The notes beneath the pieces are model-generated. The model was not told where the DNA came from. It worked only from the letters and a program-made list of their open reading frames with translations, and did no database searches. Positions 11,901-21,873 of a stretch of 64,000 bases of DNA are shown piece after piece. Position 1 is the first letter of the stretch; every line of letters starts with the position of its first letter. The translations under genes and the position numbers were made by a program. Origin of the DNA: Candidatus Peribacteria bacterium (GTDB taxonomy: Bacteria; Patescibacteriota; Gracilibacteria; BD1-5; UBA6164); the NCBI GenBank assembly GCA_023898505.1, contig CP060226.1, positions 620,001-684,000 of the forward strand, given 5' to 3'.

Positions 11901-14307
11901 TGCTTCCTGTTACTTCTTCAGATGTCACACGAGCTTCATTATTATCTTTGAGTACAACAACAAAGTAGTAGTTTCCAGTTACTTTTGGAAGAACAAATGT
12001 AGTACCTGGCTTGTTGGTTACTCTAAAATCCTGTGGTTCTGGATCAATATCGGTATAATAATACCAGAGATATGATTGAATGATACCATCTCGGTCTTTT
12101 GCTCCCAGTGCCGTTACATTTACAATCACTGGATCGGTTTCTGGATCTTGTACATCAATCGTCAATGATGTAAGTTCTGGTAACTTATTTTCTACCTTTA
12201 TCCATACTTGACGTACATGTGTCGCTCCATTATCTTTACTTTTTACGGTTAGTTTCACTGGGATACAACCAAGATCATCAAAAGTATAATTGAAGTTGCT
12301 ACTTGTAAAGTAGGTATTATTTCCAAGTTTCCAAGAGTATTCAAGATTATTATTTTCTCCATCAATATTAATACTCTCAAGTCCGCTAAAACGAATACTA
12401 TCCACTCTACTTACCACATATGCAGACTGCCCTTCACAACTCTTTGGTACGAGTGGGGGTTCATTTGCATTCCCGAGATCTAAATCAATCACTGCAACGG
12501 GACTATTTGATTCCGCAACATATACGGTTTTTTCAAAACTATTGGTAGTATCCTCTGCATCTCTTACTCGTAGACTGACAGTAAATAGACCACTTTTTGT
12601 ATATTTATGAGTCATAGTCGCACTATTTCCCGCTTCTGATTCTCCATCACCAAAATCCCATTCATAAAATCTCGCATTTGGAGAGTCAGCAACGAAACGG
12701 ATACTTCCATCACGAGCAATAACTCTTGGGAAGGTATTGAAATCAACCGAAAGAACAGATGTCACTTGTACTTTATCACTTTTCACGGCAGAGATACTAT
12801 CTGGGTCTGTTACCTCAAGAGATACACTGTGATCCCCGACAGAATCAAAGGTATAGTACCCCACACTTCCATTTGCATTTGGACGTTCGAGTTTTACTCT
12901 TTCTCCATCAATCGTCCAGATATACTCAAGTTTTCCATCATCACTAAAATCCGGATCAAAACTTCTAGATGCATCGAGTAATAATTCATTTGGTTTACTA
13001 TACTTTGGTATTTTATAGGTAAAATCTGCTACTGGAGCACGAGAATTAATGTATACCGTAAAGTCATCCTGGTCTCTATCTCCCGATGGCTCTAGTACAT
13101 TGAGCTTGATACTGTATTCTCCCTTTTTTGTAAAGGCGTACGTAAAGAGATTCCCAGATTTTGTAAAAATCACTTCTCCTCTGTCGATATCAACAATCTC
13201 CCAAGAATAACTGAGATTTTCATCATTTCCCCCTGATTCTGCAGAAAAGGTAAACTTATCTCCCATAAATCCTTCTTCTCTTGAAGCACGAATCGTAGCA
13301 ATAGGTTTATGTACGGCTACTCTAAATTTACGTTCTACCTGACGAAGTTCATTCGTTTTCAAGCGAAGTGTCACCGTATAGTCGCCCTCCTTAGCATATA
13401 CGACACGTTCAATTCTTGGTTCTCCGTCATACTTTCTTTCTACTCCATTTCCGAAATCCCATTCTGTTCTGATAAAATCTGTTCCTGAAGTTGGAGTTGA
13501 GCTCGTCGCATCAAAGATAAGCCCATACGATGCTTCGGTAGGATCAAATTTGAGTTCACTGTTATTTCTCAAGTAGCTATCATTTACTTTGATAATAAGT
13601 GATGCCACCTTTTCTTTTACTTCGATATCTCCACGAGAACGAAACGGAAGTACGTCGGTAAATCCTTCTTCATTTTTGTGTGCAGAGACCACATCAAGAA
13701 ACACCGAGAAATTTCCTTCATCCCTAAAGGTATAAGTAATCGATTGTTTTCTTCCGATAATCTTTCTCTCCCCTCCATCATCTATCCACCAAATATAGTT
13801 AAATGTTGGAATCACGCTTCCTGTTGGATCTTTTACTCTTCCTCTCAAAGTCACCGTAAGAGGAGCATTTCCAGATGTTGGAGTTACCTCAACACTCCCG
13901 GTAATAGTCTGGATATCAACATCATCAAGGTATTTTTCCACCGCTTTTACAATCTCTGTATAACTTGCTTCATTGTCTGGGTATTTAATCCCTCTTTTGA
14001 GCGCCGTTACGAGGTTGTTATAATAATTCTGATTTCTGAGATTGTCTGGTAGGTACTTATACCCTTCTCTCGCGTATAAAAAGATTTGATTCGCTATATT
14101 TTTATCAACGGTACCACTGATCTCAAATTTCTCTCTGAGTTTAAAATACTCTCCCGTGATACGATACCTGTATTCATTGAAAGTTCCTTTGTCGATTTCT
14201 CTCAGTTTGGTATAGTTTGGTTCTGAGATATCTTCTGCTTGAGCCTGAAATACTGCTGGAACTACCAAGAGAAGTAGAGTGCTTATGATTCCAATTATTT
14301 TGCGCAT
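8956..14307 (-). CDS. Giant PKD-domain surface protein with repetitive cytoplasmic tail
   Basis: 1783 residues in one frame, joined across five TGAs that all lie in the last half of the gene. A signal peptide (about residues 1-24, ending AQAQA) is followed by roughly ten PKD or Ig-like beta domains recognisable by WDFGDG/W.FGNG cores and HTY..G.Y.V.L strands (to about residue 1010). A less repetitive region follows, then one transmembrane helix at about 1313-1336 and a roughly 445-residue acidic, Lys-rich tail. The tail carries seven copies of a short motif of the form VPDWLKG or IPSWLQG and a TRRRRR stretch. The predicted topology is ectodomain out, tail in. Two tail repeats are nearly identical in DNA (about 9318-9492 and 9573-9747), a sign of recent duplication. 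Function is not known; adhesion or host contact is an inference from the PKD domains. Confidence 0.85.
9318..9750. repeat. Intragenic tandem repeat coding for the PDWLK tail
   Basis: Two near-identical blocks of about 175 bases encode AAMSKGEEKPEAVVKDVE, followed by a spacer, SSSHDDVPDWLKG and SFDPEP. Only a few base differences separate the copies. More diverged copies of the PDWLK core flank them on both sides within the same gene. Confidence 0.8.
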
Positions 14308-14399
14308 AAATGGGTAATTACAAATTAGTTATCGTAGCAATCGTACCACAAAAAACAAAACGGTGCAAAAATAGCTATAGAGAAAATAGAAGAGTTAGC

Positions 14400-14429
14400 T
14401 TGACTTTTTAAATATTTATATCTGATAAT
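14400..14429 (+). promoter_or_regulatory. Putative sigma70 promoter for ssb
   Basis: TTGACT at 14400-14405 and GATAAT at 14424-14429 with an 18-base spacer. It lies in the divergent gap between the PKD gene and ssb and leaves a leader of about 75 bases. Confidence 0.4.
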
Positions 14430-14512
14430 CGCCTTGATTTTTTCTGAGTGCCCCATATAATTTTGTTTGTATACTGTATAGGTATACATTTTATTTTTAA
14501 CACTATCTAACC

Positions 14513-14959
14513 GTGGATCTGAATAAAGCACAAATTATCGGGAGAATTACTCAAGATCTCGAACTCAAACAAACGCCAAATGGTCAAAATGTCGTAAGTT
14601 TCTCTGTGGCTACTAATAGAAACTGGACTGATTCTGCTGGAATCAAACAAGAACAAGCAGAGTTTCACAATGTAGTCCTCTGGGGAAAGCTTGCAGAAAT
14701 TACCGCACAATACCTCGTAAAAGGAAGGCGTGTCTTCATCGAAGGGCGTCTCCAAACCAGAAACTGGGAAGCACAAGATGGAACCAAGAGATATAGAACC
14801 GAAATCGTTGGGGAAAATATGATTATGCTCGATGGAAACTCGGGACAAGATGAGTTTTCACCAAGTGCTCCAAGCATGAGTACCAATCCAACACCAGCCG
14901 TGAAAAAAACAACCCCAAAACCAGAAGAAGAAATCTCTATTGAAGATATACCGTTTTAA
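14513..14959 (+). CDS. ssb: Single-stranded DNA-binding protein
   Basis: 148 residues. The OB-fold N-terminal half carries typical SSB text (MDLNKAQIIGRITQDLEL, VVLWGKLAE, KGRRVFIEGRLQTRNWE). The linker is rich in Ser, Pro and Thr, and the C-terminus EISIEDIPF is the conserved acidic tail that recruits repair and replication partners. The start is GTG at 14513, chosen because it gives the canonical SSB N-terminus. No UGA codons. It stands alone and divergent from the PKD gene. Confidence 0.96.
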   Translation: MDLNKAQIIGRITQDLELKQTPNGQNVVSFSVATNRNWTDSAGIKQEQAEFHNVVLWGKLAEITAQYLVKGRRVFIEGRLQTRNWEAQDGTKRYRTEIVGENMIMLDGNSGQDEFSPSAPSMSTNPTPAVKKTTPKPEEEISIEDIPF

Positions 14960-15027
14960 TAATCTATCAGTCAGTCGTGAGTTCTCGGGACAGCTTCCTT
15001 ATCCTACTAAAGGAAGCCTACAATTAC

Positions 15028-15072
15028 GCAAAGAGCCTTCTCAAATTCGAGAAGGCTCTTTGCTTTTATTAT
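15028..15072 (+). terminator. Intrinsic terminator after ssb
   Basis: A perfect 15-base stem (15028-15042 with 15049-15063) and a 6-base loop, followed by TTTTATT. A smaller hairpin (14993-15000 with 15010-15017) precedes it. Confidence 0.85.
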
Positions 15073-15101
15073 TCACTGTTCACTATTCTCTCTTCACTTT
15101 T

Positions 15102-16928
15102 CTAAAACCCACTCTGCAACTCCAGCATCTTGGCATACTGTCCTTTGAGTTTCACGAGTTCTTTGTGAGTACCTCGTTCTTTCACTTGTCCATTTTCAAG
15201 AAGGATGATGTCATCCGCATGTTTCACCGTTTGTAATCTATGAGCGATGACGATAACCGTTCTTCCCTTGAAGAGATTTTGCATCGCTTTGGTGATTTGT
15301 TCTTCTGAAAAACTATCCAGGGCACTCGTCGGTTCATCGAGGATAATAATCTTTGGATCTTTGAGCATTATCTTTGCGATGGCGAGTCTCTGTCGCTGTC
15401 ATCCACTCAGTCTTACGCCTCGTTCTCAGATTTCTGTGTCGAGTCCATTTGGCAGATCGTAGATAAATTCACACTTCGCGAGTTTGAGGATTTGATGTAA
15501 TAGCTCCCCCTGCTCGTTCCTCGCTTTCCCCCTCAATTGAGGGGGATTAAGGGGGAGTTCCTGCGCCCCCTCCTTAGTAAGCACGGAACTAGAGGGTAAT
15601 AAGCTCATCCCATACGTCAGATTTTCAAGCACTGTCCCGTCAAAGACACTTGGTTCTTGCGTGAGGTAACCGATATGTTGGTAGTAGCTTTTTAGAGACA
15701 CTTTTTTTAGATGTTGTTCATCTACAATAATCTTACCCGTATCAACTTGAATATACCCAGATATTAACTTCACCAGTGTCGATTTCCCACTTCATGAATT
15801 CCCCACAAGTGCCGTAATTTTTCCACCAGAGATTTCTAAATCAAAATTTTTAAATACTGGTTTCCCTTTGGTATAACTATATGTTATGTGTTCTAATTGT
15901 ATATTTCCCTCTCTATATAAAAACTCTTTTCAAGTTTCATAGCCCTGGATTGTTGGTGTCGTATCAAATAAATCCCAAAGTTTTTCTACATCTACATAAA
16001 TTTTTGTATACTCTACATATACTCCTACAGATTTCGTCAAAATCTGATCTAAAATATAGATAATAGATATCAAAGAAACAAACTCCCCAAAATCTATCAC
16101 ATTTCCAAATAGACCATATCACAATAAAAAGATTACAAATAACTTACTTCCCTCAATTAAGATTCTCAGAGATAGATCAATAAATACTCCTAAATTCCCA
16201 ACCTTTTCATTTAAGCGAATATTTTTATTTAAATTATTAGCTATATCATCTCCTTCCTCTTTCGTTTTATCATGTTGCAGTACTTCAAACTTTGACATCA
16301 AAACTTTTACAAATCTTCTTGTCAGGGCAATATTGATTTCTACTCGCTCCTTTCGATATACTTTTGCTCGTTTTTGTAATATATATGTGAGAAAAAATAT
16401 CCCAATAAATGCAGTTAAAACAATACTCAGATATATCCAACTAATAATTGCAATGAGTACGAAGGAAAATATAACTAACACAATGGAGGAAAGAATCTCA
16501 ATAAAAAAGCGATTTAATAAATCCACCCAAGAATGCATCCCCTTATCCACCATAGCTACAAGCTTCCCAGTCCCCAATTTTTCTGTTTCATTATTATCAA
16601 GATAGATAAAATCATGAATATATTTTCGATACATATATTTTCGGTATGTTGGCCAAAGCACAGCATGTGTCCAGTTTCTTGTAATTGATAACAAAAGTAG
16701 GTATACAATGATGAGAGTAATAAAGATTCAGAGTATTCATCAGATATCCTGAATGCTTCCATATTGAAGTGTATTTGTAATTTCCTTTAGGAGATACACC
16801 AGGTAAATAGAAATAAAACTTCCAATCACTACAGGAACTACAGCCTTACAAGACTCTTTGGGAAACACGAAAACAGGAGCAAAGAATTTACGCAGCACCT
16901 CAACAAATGTCCTCTTTTTATGTTCCAT
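15102..16928 (-). CDS. ABC exporter, fused membrane and ATPase domains
   Basis: 608-residue half-transporter of the MsbA/multidrug type. The N-terminal half has about six membrane helices; the C-terminal half is the ATPase. Walker A GNSGSGKST and signature LSGGQRQR each contain a UGA-encoded Gly, and Walker B is IIILDEPTSALD. The gene is cut by at least six TGAs in the standard code. Between the Q-loop and the signature there is an extra stretch of about 33 residues (about residues 444-476) coded by a dispersed palindromic repeat. It follows the PEGA-like gene by 2 bases. The substrate is unknown. Confidence 0.92.
15503..15597. repeat. Palindromic repeat inserted in frame in the ABC exporter gene
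   Basis: The sequence is built of complementary C-runs and G-runs (for example 15527-15536 with 15537-15546) and resembles the intergenic element at 26932-26965. It encodes a low-complexity peptide with LPLNPPQLRGKARNEQ that has no counterpart in ABC ATPases, yet the frame is kept and both flanking motifs are intact. Confidence 0.7.
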
Positions 16929-16930
16929 AG

Positions 16931-17926
16931 TTATCTATAATTTTCCAAAATAAACTCTTCTCCGCCAGTAGTAGATAGTATGATATCTCCATCCATAATG
17001 GATATCTTTGCGATTACCATCGAAGTTTCGTAGAGTACTCTGCGATCTTTCGTATCGGGATGATACCAAACAACCGTACTGCCTTTTTCCGCAACATCAA
17101 TCCCAAATAATCTTTTTCTATCTTCATCCTCGGGAGATACCACTCCGATATATCCATCATCTACGTACACGAAATCCTCCAACACCGAGATAAACACAAA
17201 CTCCTCTGTCGATAGACGATAGCTAAATACTCCTACATCCGTAACAAATAGTAGAGTATCAGCATCTCTCCCAGGCTTTATATACTGTATATGTGGGACC
17301 AATTCACATGGTTGATAGTGTCGATATTTGAGATTATATAGGTACTTCTCTTCTCAAATCTGGAGATATATCAGATCACCTCGTCCGATAATCTCGTCCA
17401 TACGTACTCATAATCCGGTACTATATGGAAACATTGCAAGGAGCAAATCTCCCAAATAGAGAGATACTTCTGTATCATAGATATCAAGAAATACCGGTTC
17501 TCCATCTTGAGTAAATATGGTCGCATCGTGCTGTTTCTGAAGCTTGAGTCGTTCTATCTTTTCCTTTGTGGATAGCACCTCCGTATCGAGTGAAACAATT
17601 TCCACTTTTTTTTGAAGTTCTACGGTGCGTTCGAACATTGTCCTGGCTTCTATATCTATCGTTTCTGCATACGGGGTATATCCACTTGCCGTTATTTGCA
17701 TATTATAAGTCACAGGGGGGAGATCAAAAAGCTCACAACGCTCATCTATACAGTCATGCTCAATCGTCCTCGCCAAAGATGGGGCAAATAACGCTACCCT
17801 ATACGTACGAGTATTGCTCGTAATTACAAGTGTCCCTGTATAGTGCACAAAAAAATAGAGATACAACAGTACTCAAAAAGCTACAACCCCTATGAGAACA
17901 ACCAGCGCCAACACACGATTACTCAT
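16931..17926 (-). CDS. Membrane protein with PEGA-like domain and beta-rich C-terminus
   Basis: 331 residues. An N-terminal membrane anchor (about residues 5-27) is followed by a PEGA-like beta domain (GTLVITSNTRTYRVALF ... CELFDLPPVTYNMQITASGY), then a coiled linker and a C-terminal region with repeating short beta strands (YVDDGYIGVVSP, KGSTVVWYHP, DGDIILSTTGGEE) that could form a propeller. Three TGAs are read as Gly. The start is ATG at 17926, preceded by AGAGGTG. The stop lies 2 bases from the ABC exporter start, so the two probably share an operon and may act together at the envelope. No enzymatic motif is seen. Confidence 0.65.
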
Positions 17927-18156
17927 CACCTCTATTTCTAAGAAATATATACTCGCAGTGTATAATTTCATCCTTCTTTGTAAAGAGATTCATTTGGTTT
18001 TTACAAAATCTTCCATATACTGCGGTCAAATCATTTGTTTCATCTCGTATCACATTCCACATACTCTGCTCTTTAGAAGTCTTCAATTCCTCAGAAAGGG
18101 ATGAGAGTACGAAGGATACATCGATTAATATTTTTTACTTTACTAATTTTATACCC

Positions 18157-18990
18157 GTGATTATTAACGGAAAACAGATCGCTGAAAAAGTATATGTACA
18201 ATTGAGAAATCAAATCTCAAAACTATCTCCAAAGCCTTGTCTTGGGGCTATCCTTGTTGGATATGATCAATCAAGCATGCGCTATATCCGCCAAAAACAA
18301 AAGTGGGCGGAAGACCTCGGAATCACGTTTGAACTCAAACAACTTCCAGAAAATATCGGAGAAACGAAATTGTTGGAACTCATACAGGCATGGAATTCAG
18401 AAAGCCATATCGATGGATATATCATCCAACTTCCACTTCCAAAAGACATCGATGCTCAAAACATTATCAACGCTATTAGTCCAGAAAAAGATGTCGATGG
18501 ATTTCACCCAGAAAACCAAGGAAAGATGCTCATCGGAGATCCTTCTGGGTTTGTGCCCTGTACTCCTGCTGGTATTATGAAGATATTTGAATCCCTAGAA
18601 GTAAACCTCGAAGGGAAAAATATCGTCATCATCGGAAAGAGTAATATCGTCGGAAAACCAATTATGGGACTTCTGGTCAATGCCGGAGCTACGGTAACCA
18701 GCTGTAACTCAAAAACTCCAAGCATCCGCGCGTATACCAGCAATGCTGATATCATCATCAGTGCTGCAGGGAAGCCAGGACTCTTGAAACTTGATATGAT
18801 CAAAATTGATTCGATTATCATCGATGTCGGATTTACCGTCGTAGACGACCGTATCTATGGAGATGCCGATTTCGATAATATCAATATTGCCGGACCAAAA
18901 ATCACTCCTGTTCCAGGGGGTGTGGGTGCTCTCACAGTTGCTATGCTGATGGAAAATACACTGAAAGCCTATAAAAAGAATAGGAAATAA
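18157..18990 (+). CDS. folD: Methylenetetrahydrofolate dehydrogenase/cyclohydrolase FolD
   Basis: 277-residue bifunctional enzyme converting 5,10-methylene-THF to 10-formyl-THF. The catalytic Tyr43/Lys47 pair lies in SMRYIRQKQKW, and the signatures DGYIIQLPLP, DVDGFHPEN, FVPCTPAG and the C-terminal PVPGGVGALTVAML are all present. The GTG start is chosen to match the family N-terminus. No UGA codons. The next small gene starts 1 base after the stop. Confidence 0.97.
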   Translation: MIINGKQIAEKVYVQLRNQISKLSPKPCLGAILVGYDQSSMRYIRQKQKWAEDLGITFELKQLPENIGETKLLELIQAWNSESHIDGYIIQLPLPKDIDAQNIINAISPEKDVDGFHPENQGKMLIGDPSGFVPCTPAGIMKIFESLEVNLEGKNIVIIGKSNIVGKPIMGLLVNAGATVTSCNSKTPSIRAYTSNADIIISAAGKPGLLKLDMIKIDSIIIDVGFTVVDDRIYGDADFDNINIAGPKITPVPGGVGALTVAMLMENTLKAYKKNRK

Positions 18991-18991
18991 A

Positions 18992-19201
18992 ATGAAAGAC
19001 TGGAAACTTCTCATCTCTTCCCTGCTTATTGTTCTTGCATTTTTCATTGGGTATTATTTTGCCGCAACAAAGTATGAGATAGAGATACAGAAACTACAAA
19101 ACGAACGTTTTTCTGTAGAAATTGAGACTTCAAAAGATGAAATCAGCATTACAAAATCAAGTGAGAAGATTGATGTGATGGTTGATGGGGAGAGAAAGTA
19201 G
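18992..19201 (+). CDS. Small single-pass membrane protein
   Basis: 69 residues: a membrane helix at about 5-24 (LLISSLLIVLAFFIGYYF) followed by a charged, probably helical, Lys/Glu-rich extramembrane part. It starts directly after the folD stop and ends before a strong terminator, so it is the second gene of a folD operon. No family is recognised. Confidence 0.65.
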   Translation: MKDWKLLISSLLIVLAFFIGYYFAATKYEIEIQKLQNERFSVEIETSKDEISITKSSEKIDVMVDGERK

Positions 19202-19219
19202 GAGAATATCATACATACA

Positions 19220-19260
19220 AAAGAGATTCCTTAAAGATAAGGAATCTCTTTGTTTGTTTT
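19220..19260 (+). terminator. Intrinsic terminator of the folD operon
   Basis: A perfect 14-base stem (19220-19233 with 19238-19251) and a 4-base loop, followed by a T-rich run. Confidence 0.85.
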
Positions 19261-19312
19261 TGTGGCATGCTAGTCAAGGAAGTGAGGAGTGAATTTATGA
19301 ACAGTAAACTAA

Positions 19313-20185
19313 TTACTCCTCCTCATAATAGTACGAATAATCTATTCACTTCATAAACATTTCTCGACTATGAATCTTATCTGTCAGGGCACCTTGTATT
19401 AAGTCTGTGATTTTTGTGCTATCTTTTGGACTTTCGACCATTGCATTCATATAATCATTTTTACTTATTTGACTCCAATCTACACATTGAGATAAGTGTT
19501 TTTTCAAAATTAAATCAAGCCAAATACGAGTACTTCTTCAGTTACCTTCCATAAATGGATGAGCTATATTCATCTCTGTATATTTATTTATGATATCTAT
19601 AAATGTATCTTCGGGCATCTGTTCTATATCTTTCAATGTATCTTCTAAGTACTGAGCCATAGCAAACTGAAAACCATTTTTAGATATATTTTTTTGTCTG
19701 ATCTGACCAGCAAAATTATACAATCCTCAAAATAAATACGCATGAATTTGTTGGAGACCTTTTACTGTACCTACCTGGATACTGGTAATAAAGGAACTTT
19801 CAAATAGCGCATAAGCTTTCATCTTACTTTTTCAATCTATTGTTTCATCACTGTACGTGAACCACTCTATAAATCTATTTGCTTTAGTTCAAGGGAAAGC
19901 TTTCCCAAGCTCAATAATTCATTCGTAATCAAGTACATCCGTCAAACGTTTTTTTCAGTCCGGCGCATACAGTTTCAACTGGGTAGTATTACTAACCACT
20001 TCAGGATTTTCTTTTTTTAACTTTGTCTTTAGGTACTTCCAATAGTTACGGGTTTTATCATAGTCGTCCTGATCTGTGAGTACTGCAATTATATCCAGCA
20101 CCGAAAACCACCATTTGCTATTTTCATCATCCCAAATAGCTCGAACCTCCCTATCATTAAAAAAACGAATTGATACTTTTTCCAT
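19313..20185 (-). CDS. BRO-N/Fic domain fusion protein
   Basis: 290 residues. Residues 1 to about 110 resemble a BRO-N (phage antirepressor-like) domain: VSIRFFNDREVRAIWDDE, WWFSVLDIIAVLTD, YWKYLKTKL, KLYAPDGKKRLTDVLD. The C-terminal half is a Fic/Doc domain with motif HPFMEGNGRSTR, the His-to-Arg loop that transfers AMP or another nucleotide to a target hydroxyl. The second Gly of GNG is coded by TGA. At least seven TGAs occur in this gene, more than in its neighbours. No separate antitoxin is seen next to it; whether an inhibitory alpha helix ([S/T]xxxE[G/N]) lies within the protein cannot be decided by eye. The likely role is a regulatory or toxin-like nucleotidyltransferase. Confidence 0.8.
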
Positions 20186-20463
20186 AACTCTATCTAAAAT
20201 TAGTTAATTCTTTACAAGTATACTTATTTTTATTTCCAGTTCCAATTTCACTCACTACCCACCATTTTCACCAAAAAAGATTCCCTATTTTAAAGGAATC
20301 TTTTCCTATTTTTTCTTGGAGCGGGGGACGAGGTTTGGCTCCCTACGGGTAGGCCATCCGAAAGATAACAAATAAAATCTATAAAACATTACTCTTATTC
20401 ATCGCAATATTTTTATGATTTTAAATTGTTCCTTTTCTCCTTTCAAACCTCTACCCGTCTAGC
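20186..20463. other. Gap with a tRNA 3'-end fragment and a hairpin
   Basis: No gene is supported here. It holds an A/T-flanked hairpin (about 20275-20304), the 22-base tRNA copy at 20316-20337 and a short C/G-rich inverted segment around 20338-20356. Confidence 0.5.
20316..20337 (-). repeat. Copy of the tRNA-Gly(UCA) 3' end
   Basis: 22 bases identical to 20518-20539, i.e. the T-arm 3' side, acceptor strand, discriminator and CCA of the neighbouring tRNA. Sequence on the inner side diverges, so this is not a second tRNA. It could be a decayed duplicate or an attachment-site-like direct repeat. Confidence 0.7.
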
Positions 20464-20517
20464 AAAAATAAAATGACCATAACATTGTTATTCAACAATA
20501 TCACAGTCATTTTATTT
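20464..20517 (-). terminator. Terminator of the tRNA gene
   Basis: Long hairpin with a 14-base perfect outer stem (20464-20477 with 20506-20519) that ends in T-rich sequence on the minus strand, directly after the encoded CCA. Confidence 0.75.
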
Positions 20518-20518
20518 T

Positions 20519-20597
20519 TGGAGCGGGGGACGAGGTTTGAACTCGCACACCCAAGGGTTGAAGCCTTAGTACACTCACTCTTTTATGTTACCCCCGC
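20519..20597 (-). tRNA. tRNA-Gly(UCA), reads UGA as glycine
   Basis: A 79-base cloverleaf on the minus strand. The acceptor stem GCGGGGG pairs fully with CCCCCGC, followed by U73 and an encoded CCA. T8-A9 are present. The anticodon loop is CTTCAAC, anticodon UCA, closed by TAAGG/CCTTG; the variable loop has 5 bases; the T-arm is GCGAG/CTCGT around TTCAAAC. G1-C72, C2-G71, G3-C70 and U73 are the bacterial glycine identity elements. The D-arm is odd: a weak ACAT/GTGT stem with a loop of about 10 bases lacking the usual GG, and one extra base before the anticodon stem. It matches the role of the UGA-decoding tRNA-Gly known from SR1 bacteria. Confidence 0.9.
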
Positions 20598-20710
20598 AGA
20601 TGTTTTTTGCGTGAGCGAGTATATAAATAATCGCTTCATAGTCAATTTTTTTTGTTTTCCGTCAACTTCTGATATACTACTAGTATATTTGTTTAGTAAT
20701 CACTCTTCCT

Positions 20711-21451
20711 ATGTTTGATTTCAATCTTGAGCAGATCATCGCTAATCTCTACCAGACTATTTTTACAGGTATAGAGTTTTATTTCCCAAAGGTTGTGGGA
20801 GCATTTGTCATCCTCCTTATCGGGACCTTTGCAGCCATTGGGGCCTATAAATTTGTCATCTATCTTTTCAAGCGTTTCAAAATTATCGAGCTCATCGATA
20901 AACTTGAAATCGACTTTAGCGAGGAAACACAAAAAGAAGCCAACTTAAAAACAGAAAAAAAGTGAAAAGAAGTGGTTCAAAAGACACCCTTTTCAGCAAA
21001 ATTTAGCAAAAAAATCAAGATCGATGTCATCGTCGGAAAATCTATCGGCTACTATGTATTTTTGATCTTCTTTCGTTATGCTATCGTTGTTATCGGTATC
21101 GAGGAAGTAGAGCAGTTCTTAGCCGATCTCATCGCCTACCTCCCAAGTCTCTTTATCTGATTTGTGATTGGATTTTTCGGAATACGCTTTGCCAATTTCG
21201 TCTACGATGTGATCTATCACGCCCTCAATCTTACCAAACAAAAAACCGCAAAAATTATTGCTTCTGGAGCCAAGATTGTCATCCTCTTTTTTACACTTAT
21301 GGCGGTACTTGATAAAATCGGGATAGCTACAGAAATCACCAACACTATCCTCACTGGATTCATCGCCATGCTGACAATTGCTGGTGGACTCGCCTTTGGT
21401 CTCTGAGGAAAAGACATCGCTCATGAGATACTCGAGAGTTTTAGGAAATAA
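20711..21451 (+). CDS. Membrane protein with conserved TM helix (mechanosensitive-channel-like)
   Basis: 246 residues with about five membrane helices: residues 25-52, a pair at about 110-155, then two more. The last segment, TIAGGLAFGLGGKDIAHEI, is the hallmark of the TM-helix repeat found in small mechanosensitive channels (PF05552-like). Three TGAs are read as Gly, one inside the GLGGKD motif. A charged cytoplasmic linker (EETQKEANLKTEKKGKE) separates the first helix from the rest. The soluble MscS C-terminal domain is absent, so channel function is an inference. Confidence 0.72.
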
Positions 21452-21873
21452 CCCCATACAAAAAAATATACAGAAAAACAGGGGCTTCCCCCCATTTTTC
21501 TTTCCCTCCTTTTTAATGATATCGCCACCAAAACCCTGGCCATTTTTTCCTAACCATAGGAGAAATTAGTGGCCAAAAATACACCCTCCACAATCTCATT
21601 ACGACATAGCCTCCGAAAAGGCCAATAAAGAAATAAAGAATATATTCCACCATCGTCTATACTCCGTGAAAACGTGAAAATAAGGGTATAAAAATATTAC
21701 TGTTTTCATAAATAAATCAAATTTTCGCATCTATACTTTCCCATTTTCTTGTCTTTCGTGTATTTTTCTATACACTCTTTCATGTTCGGAAATGACATCA
21801 GAAAAGTATTAACCCTCACCCCTATCACCCTATTTACCTATAAATCTATTTACCTACTGCTCCACCTCTCTCC
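21452..21873. other. Intergenic stretch with one possible small gene
   Basis: Apart from the 46-codon minus-strand reading frame listed separately, this stretch holds a short G4/C4 hairpin with T-run on the minus strand (about 21470-21495) and A/T-rich sequence. Nothing else is supported. Confidence 0.5.
21513..21653 (-). CDS. Possible 46-residue membrane protein
   Basis: ATG at 21653 preceded by GGAG nine bases upstream, TAA stop at 21513. The product has one hydrophobic helix (YILYFFIGLFGGYVVMRL) and a short aromatic, basic tail (RKKWPGFWWRYH). A G4/C4 hairpin and T-rich run follow on the same strand. No family is recognised; it could be chance. Confidence 0.4.
   Translation of the reverse strand: MVEYILYFFIGLFGGYVVMRLWRVYFWPLISPMVRKKWPGFWWRYH

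Noticed and set aside
20316..20337. A second tRNA gene
   Set aside because: Only the 3' 22 bases match; no anticodon arm or 5' acceptor strand can be found.
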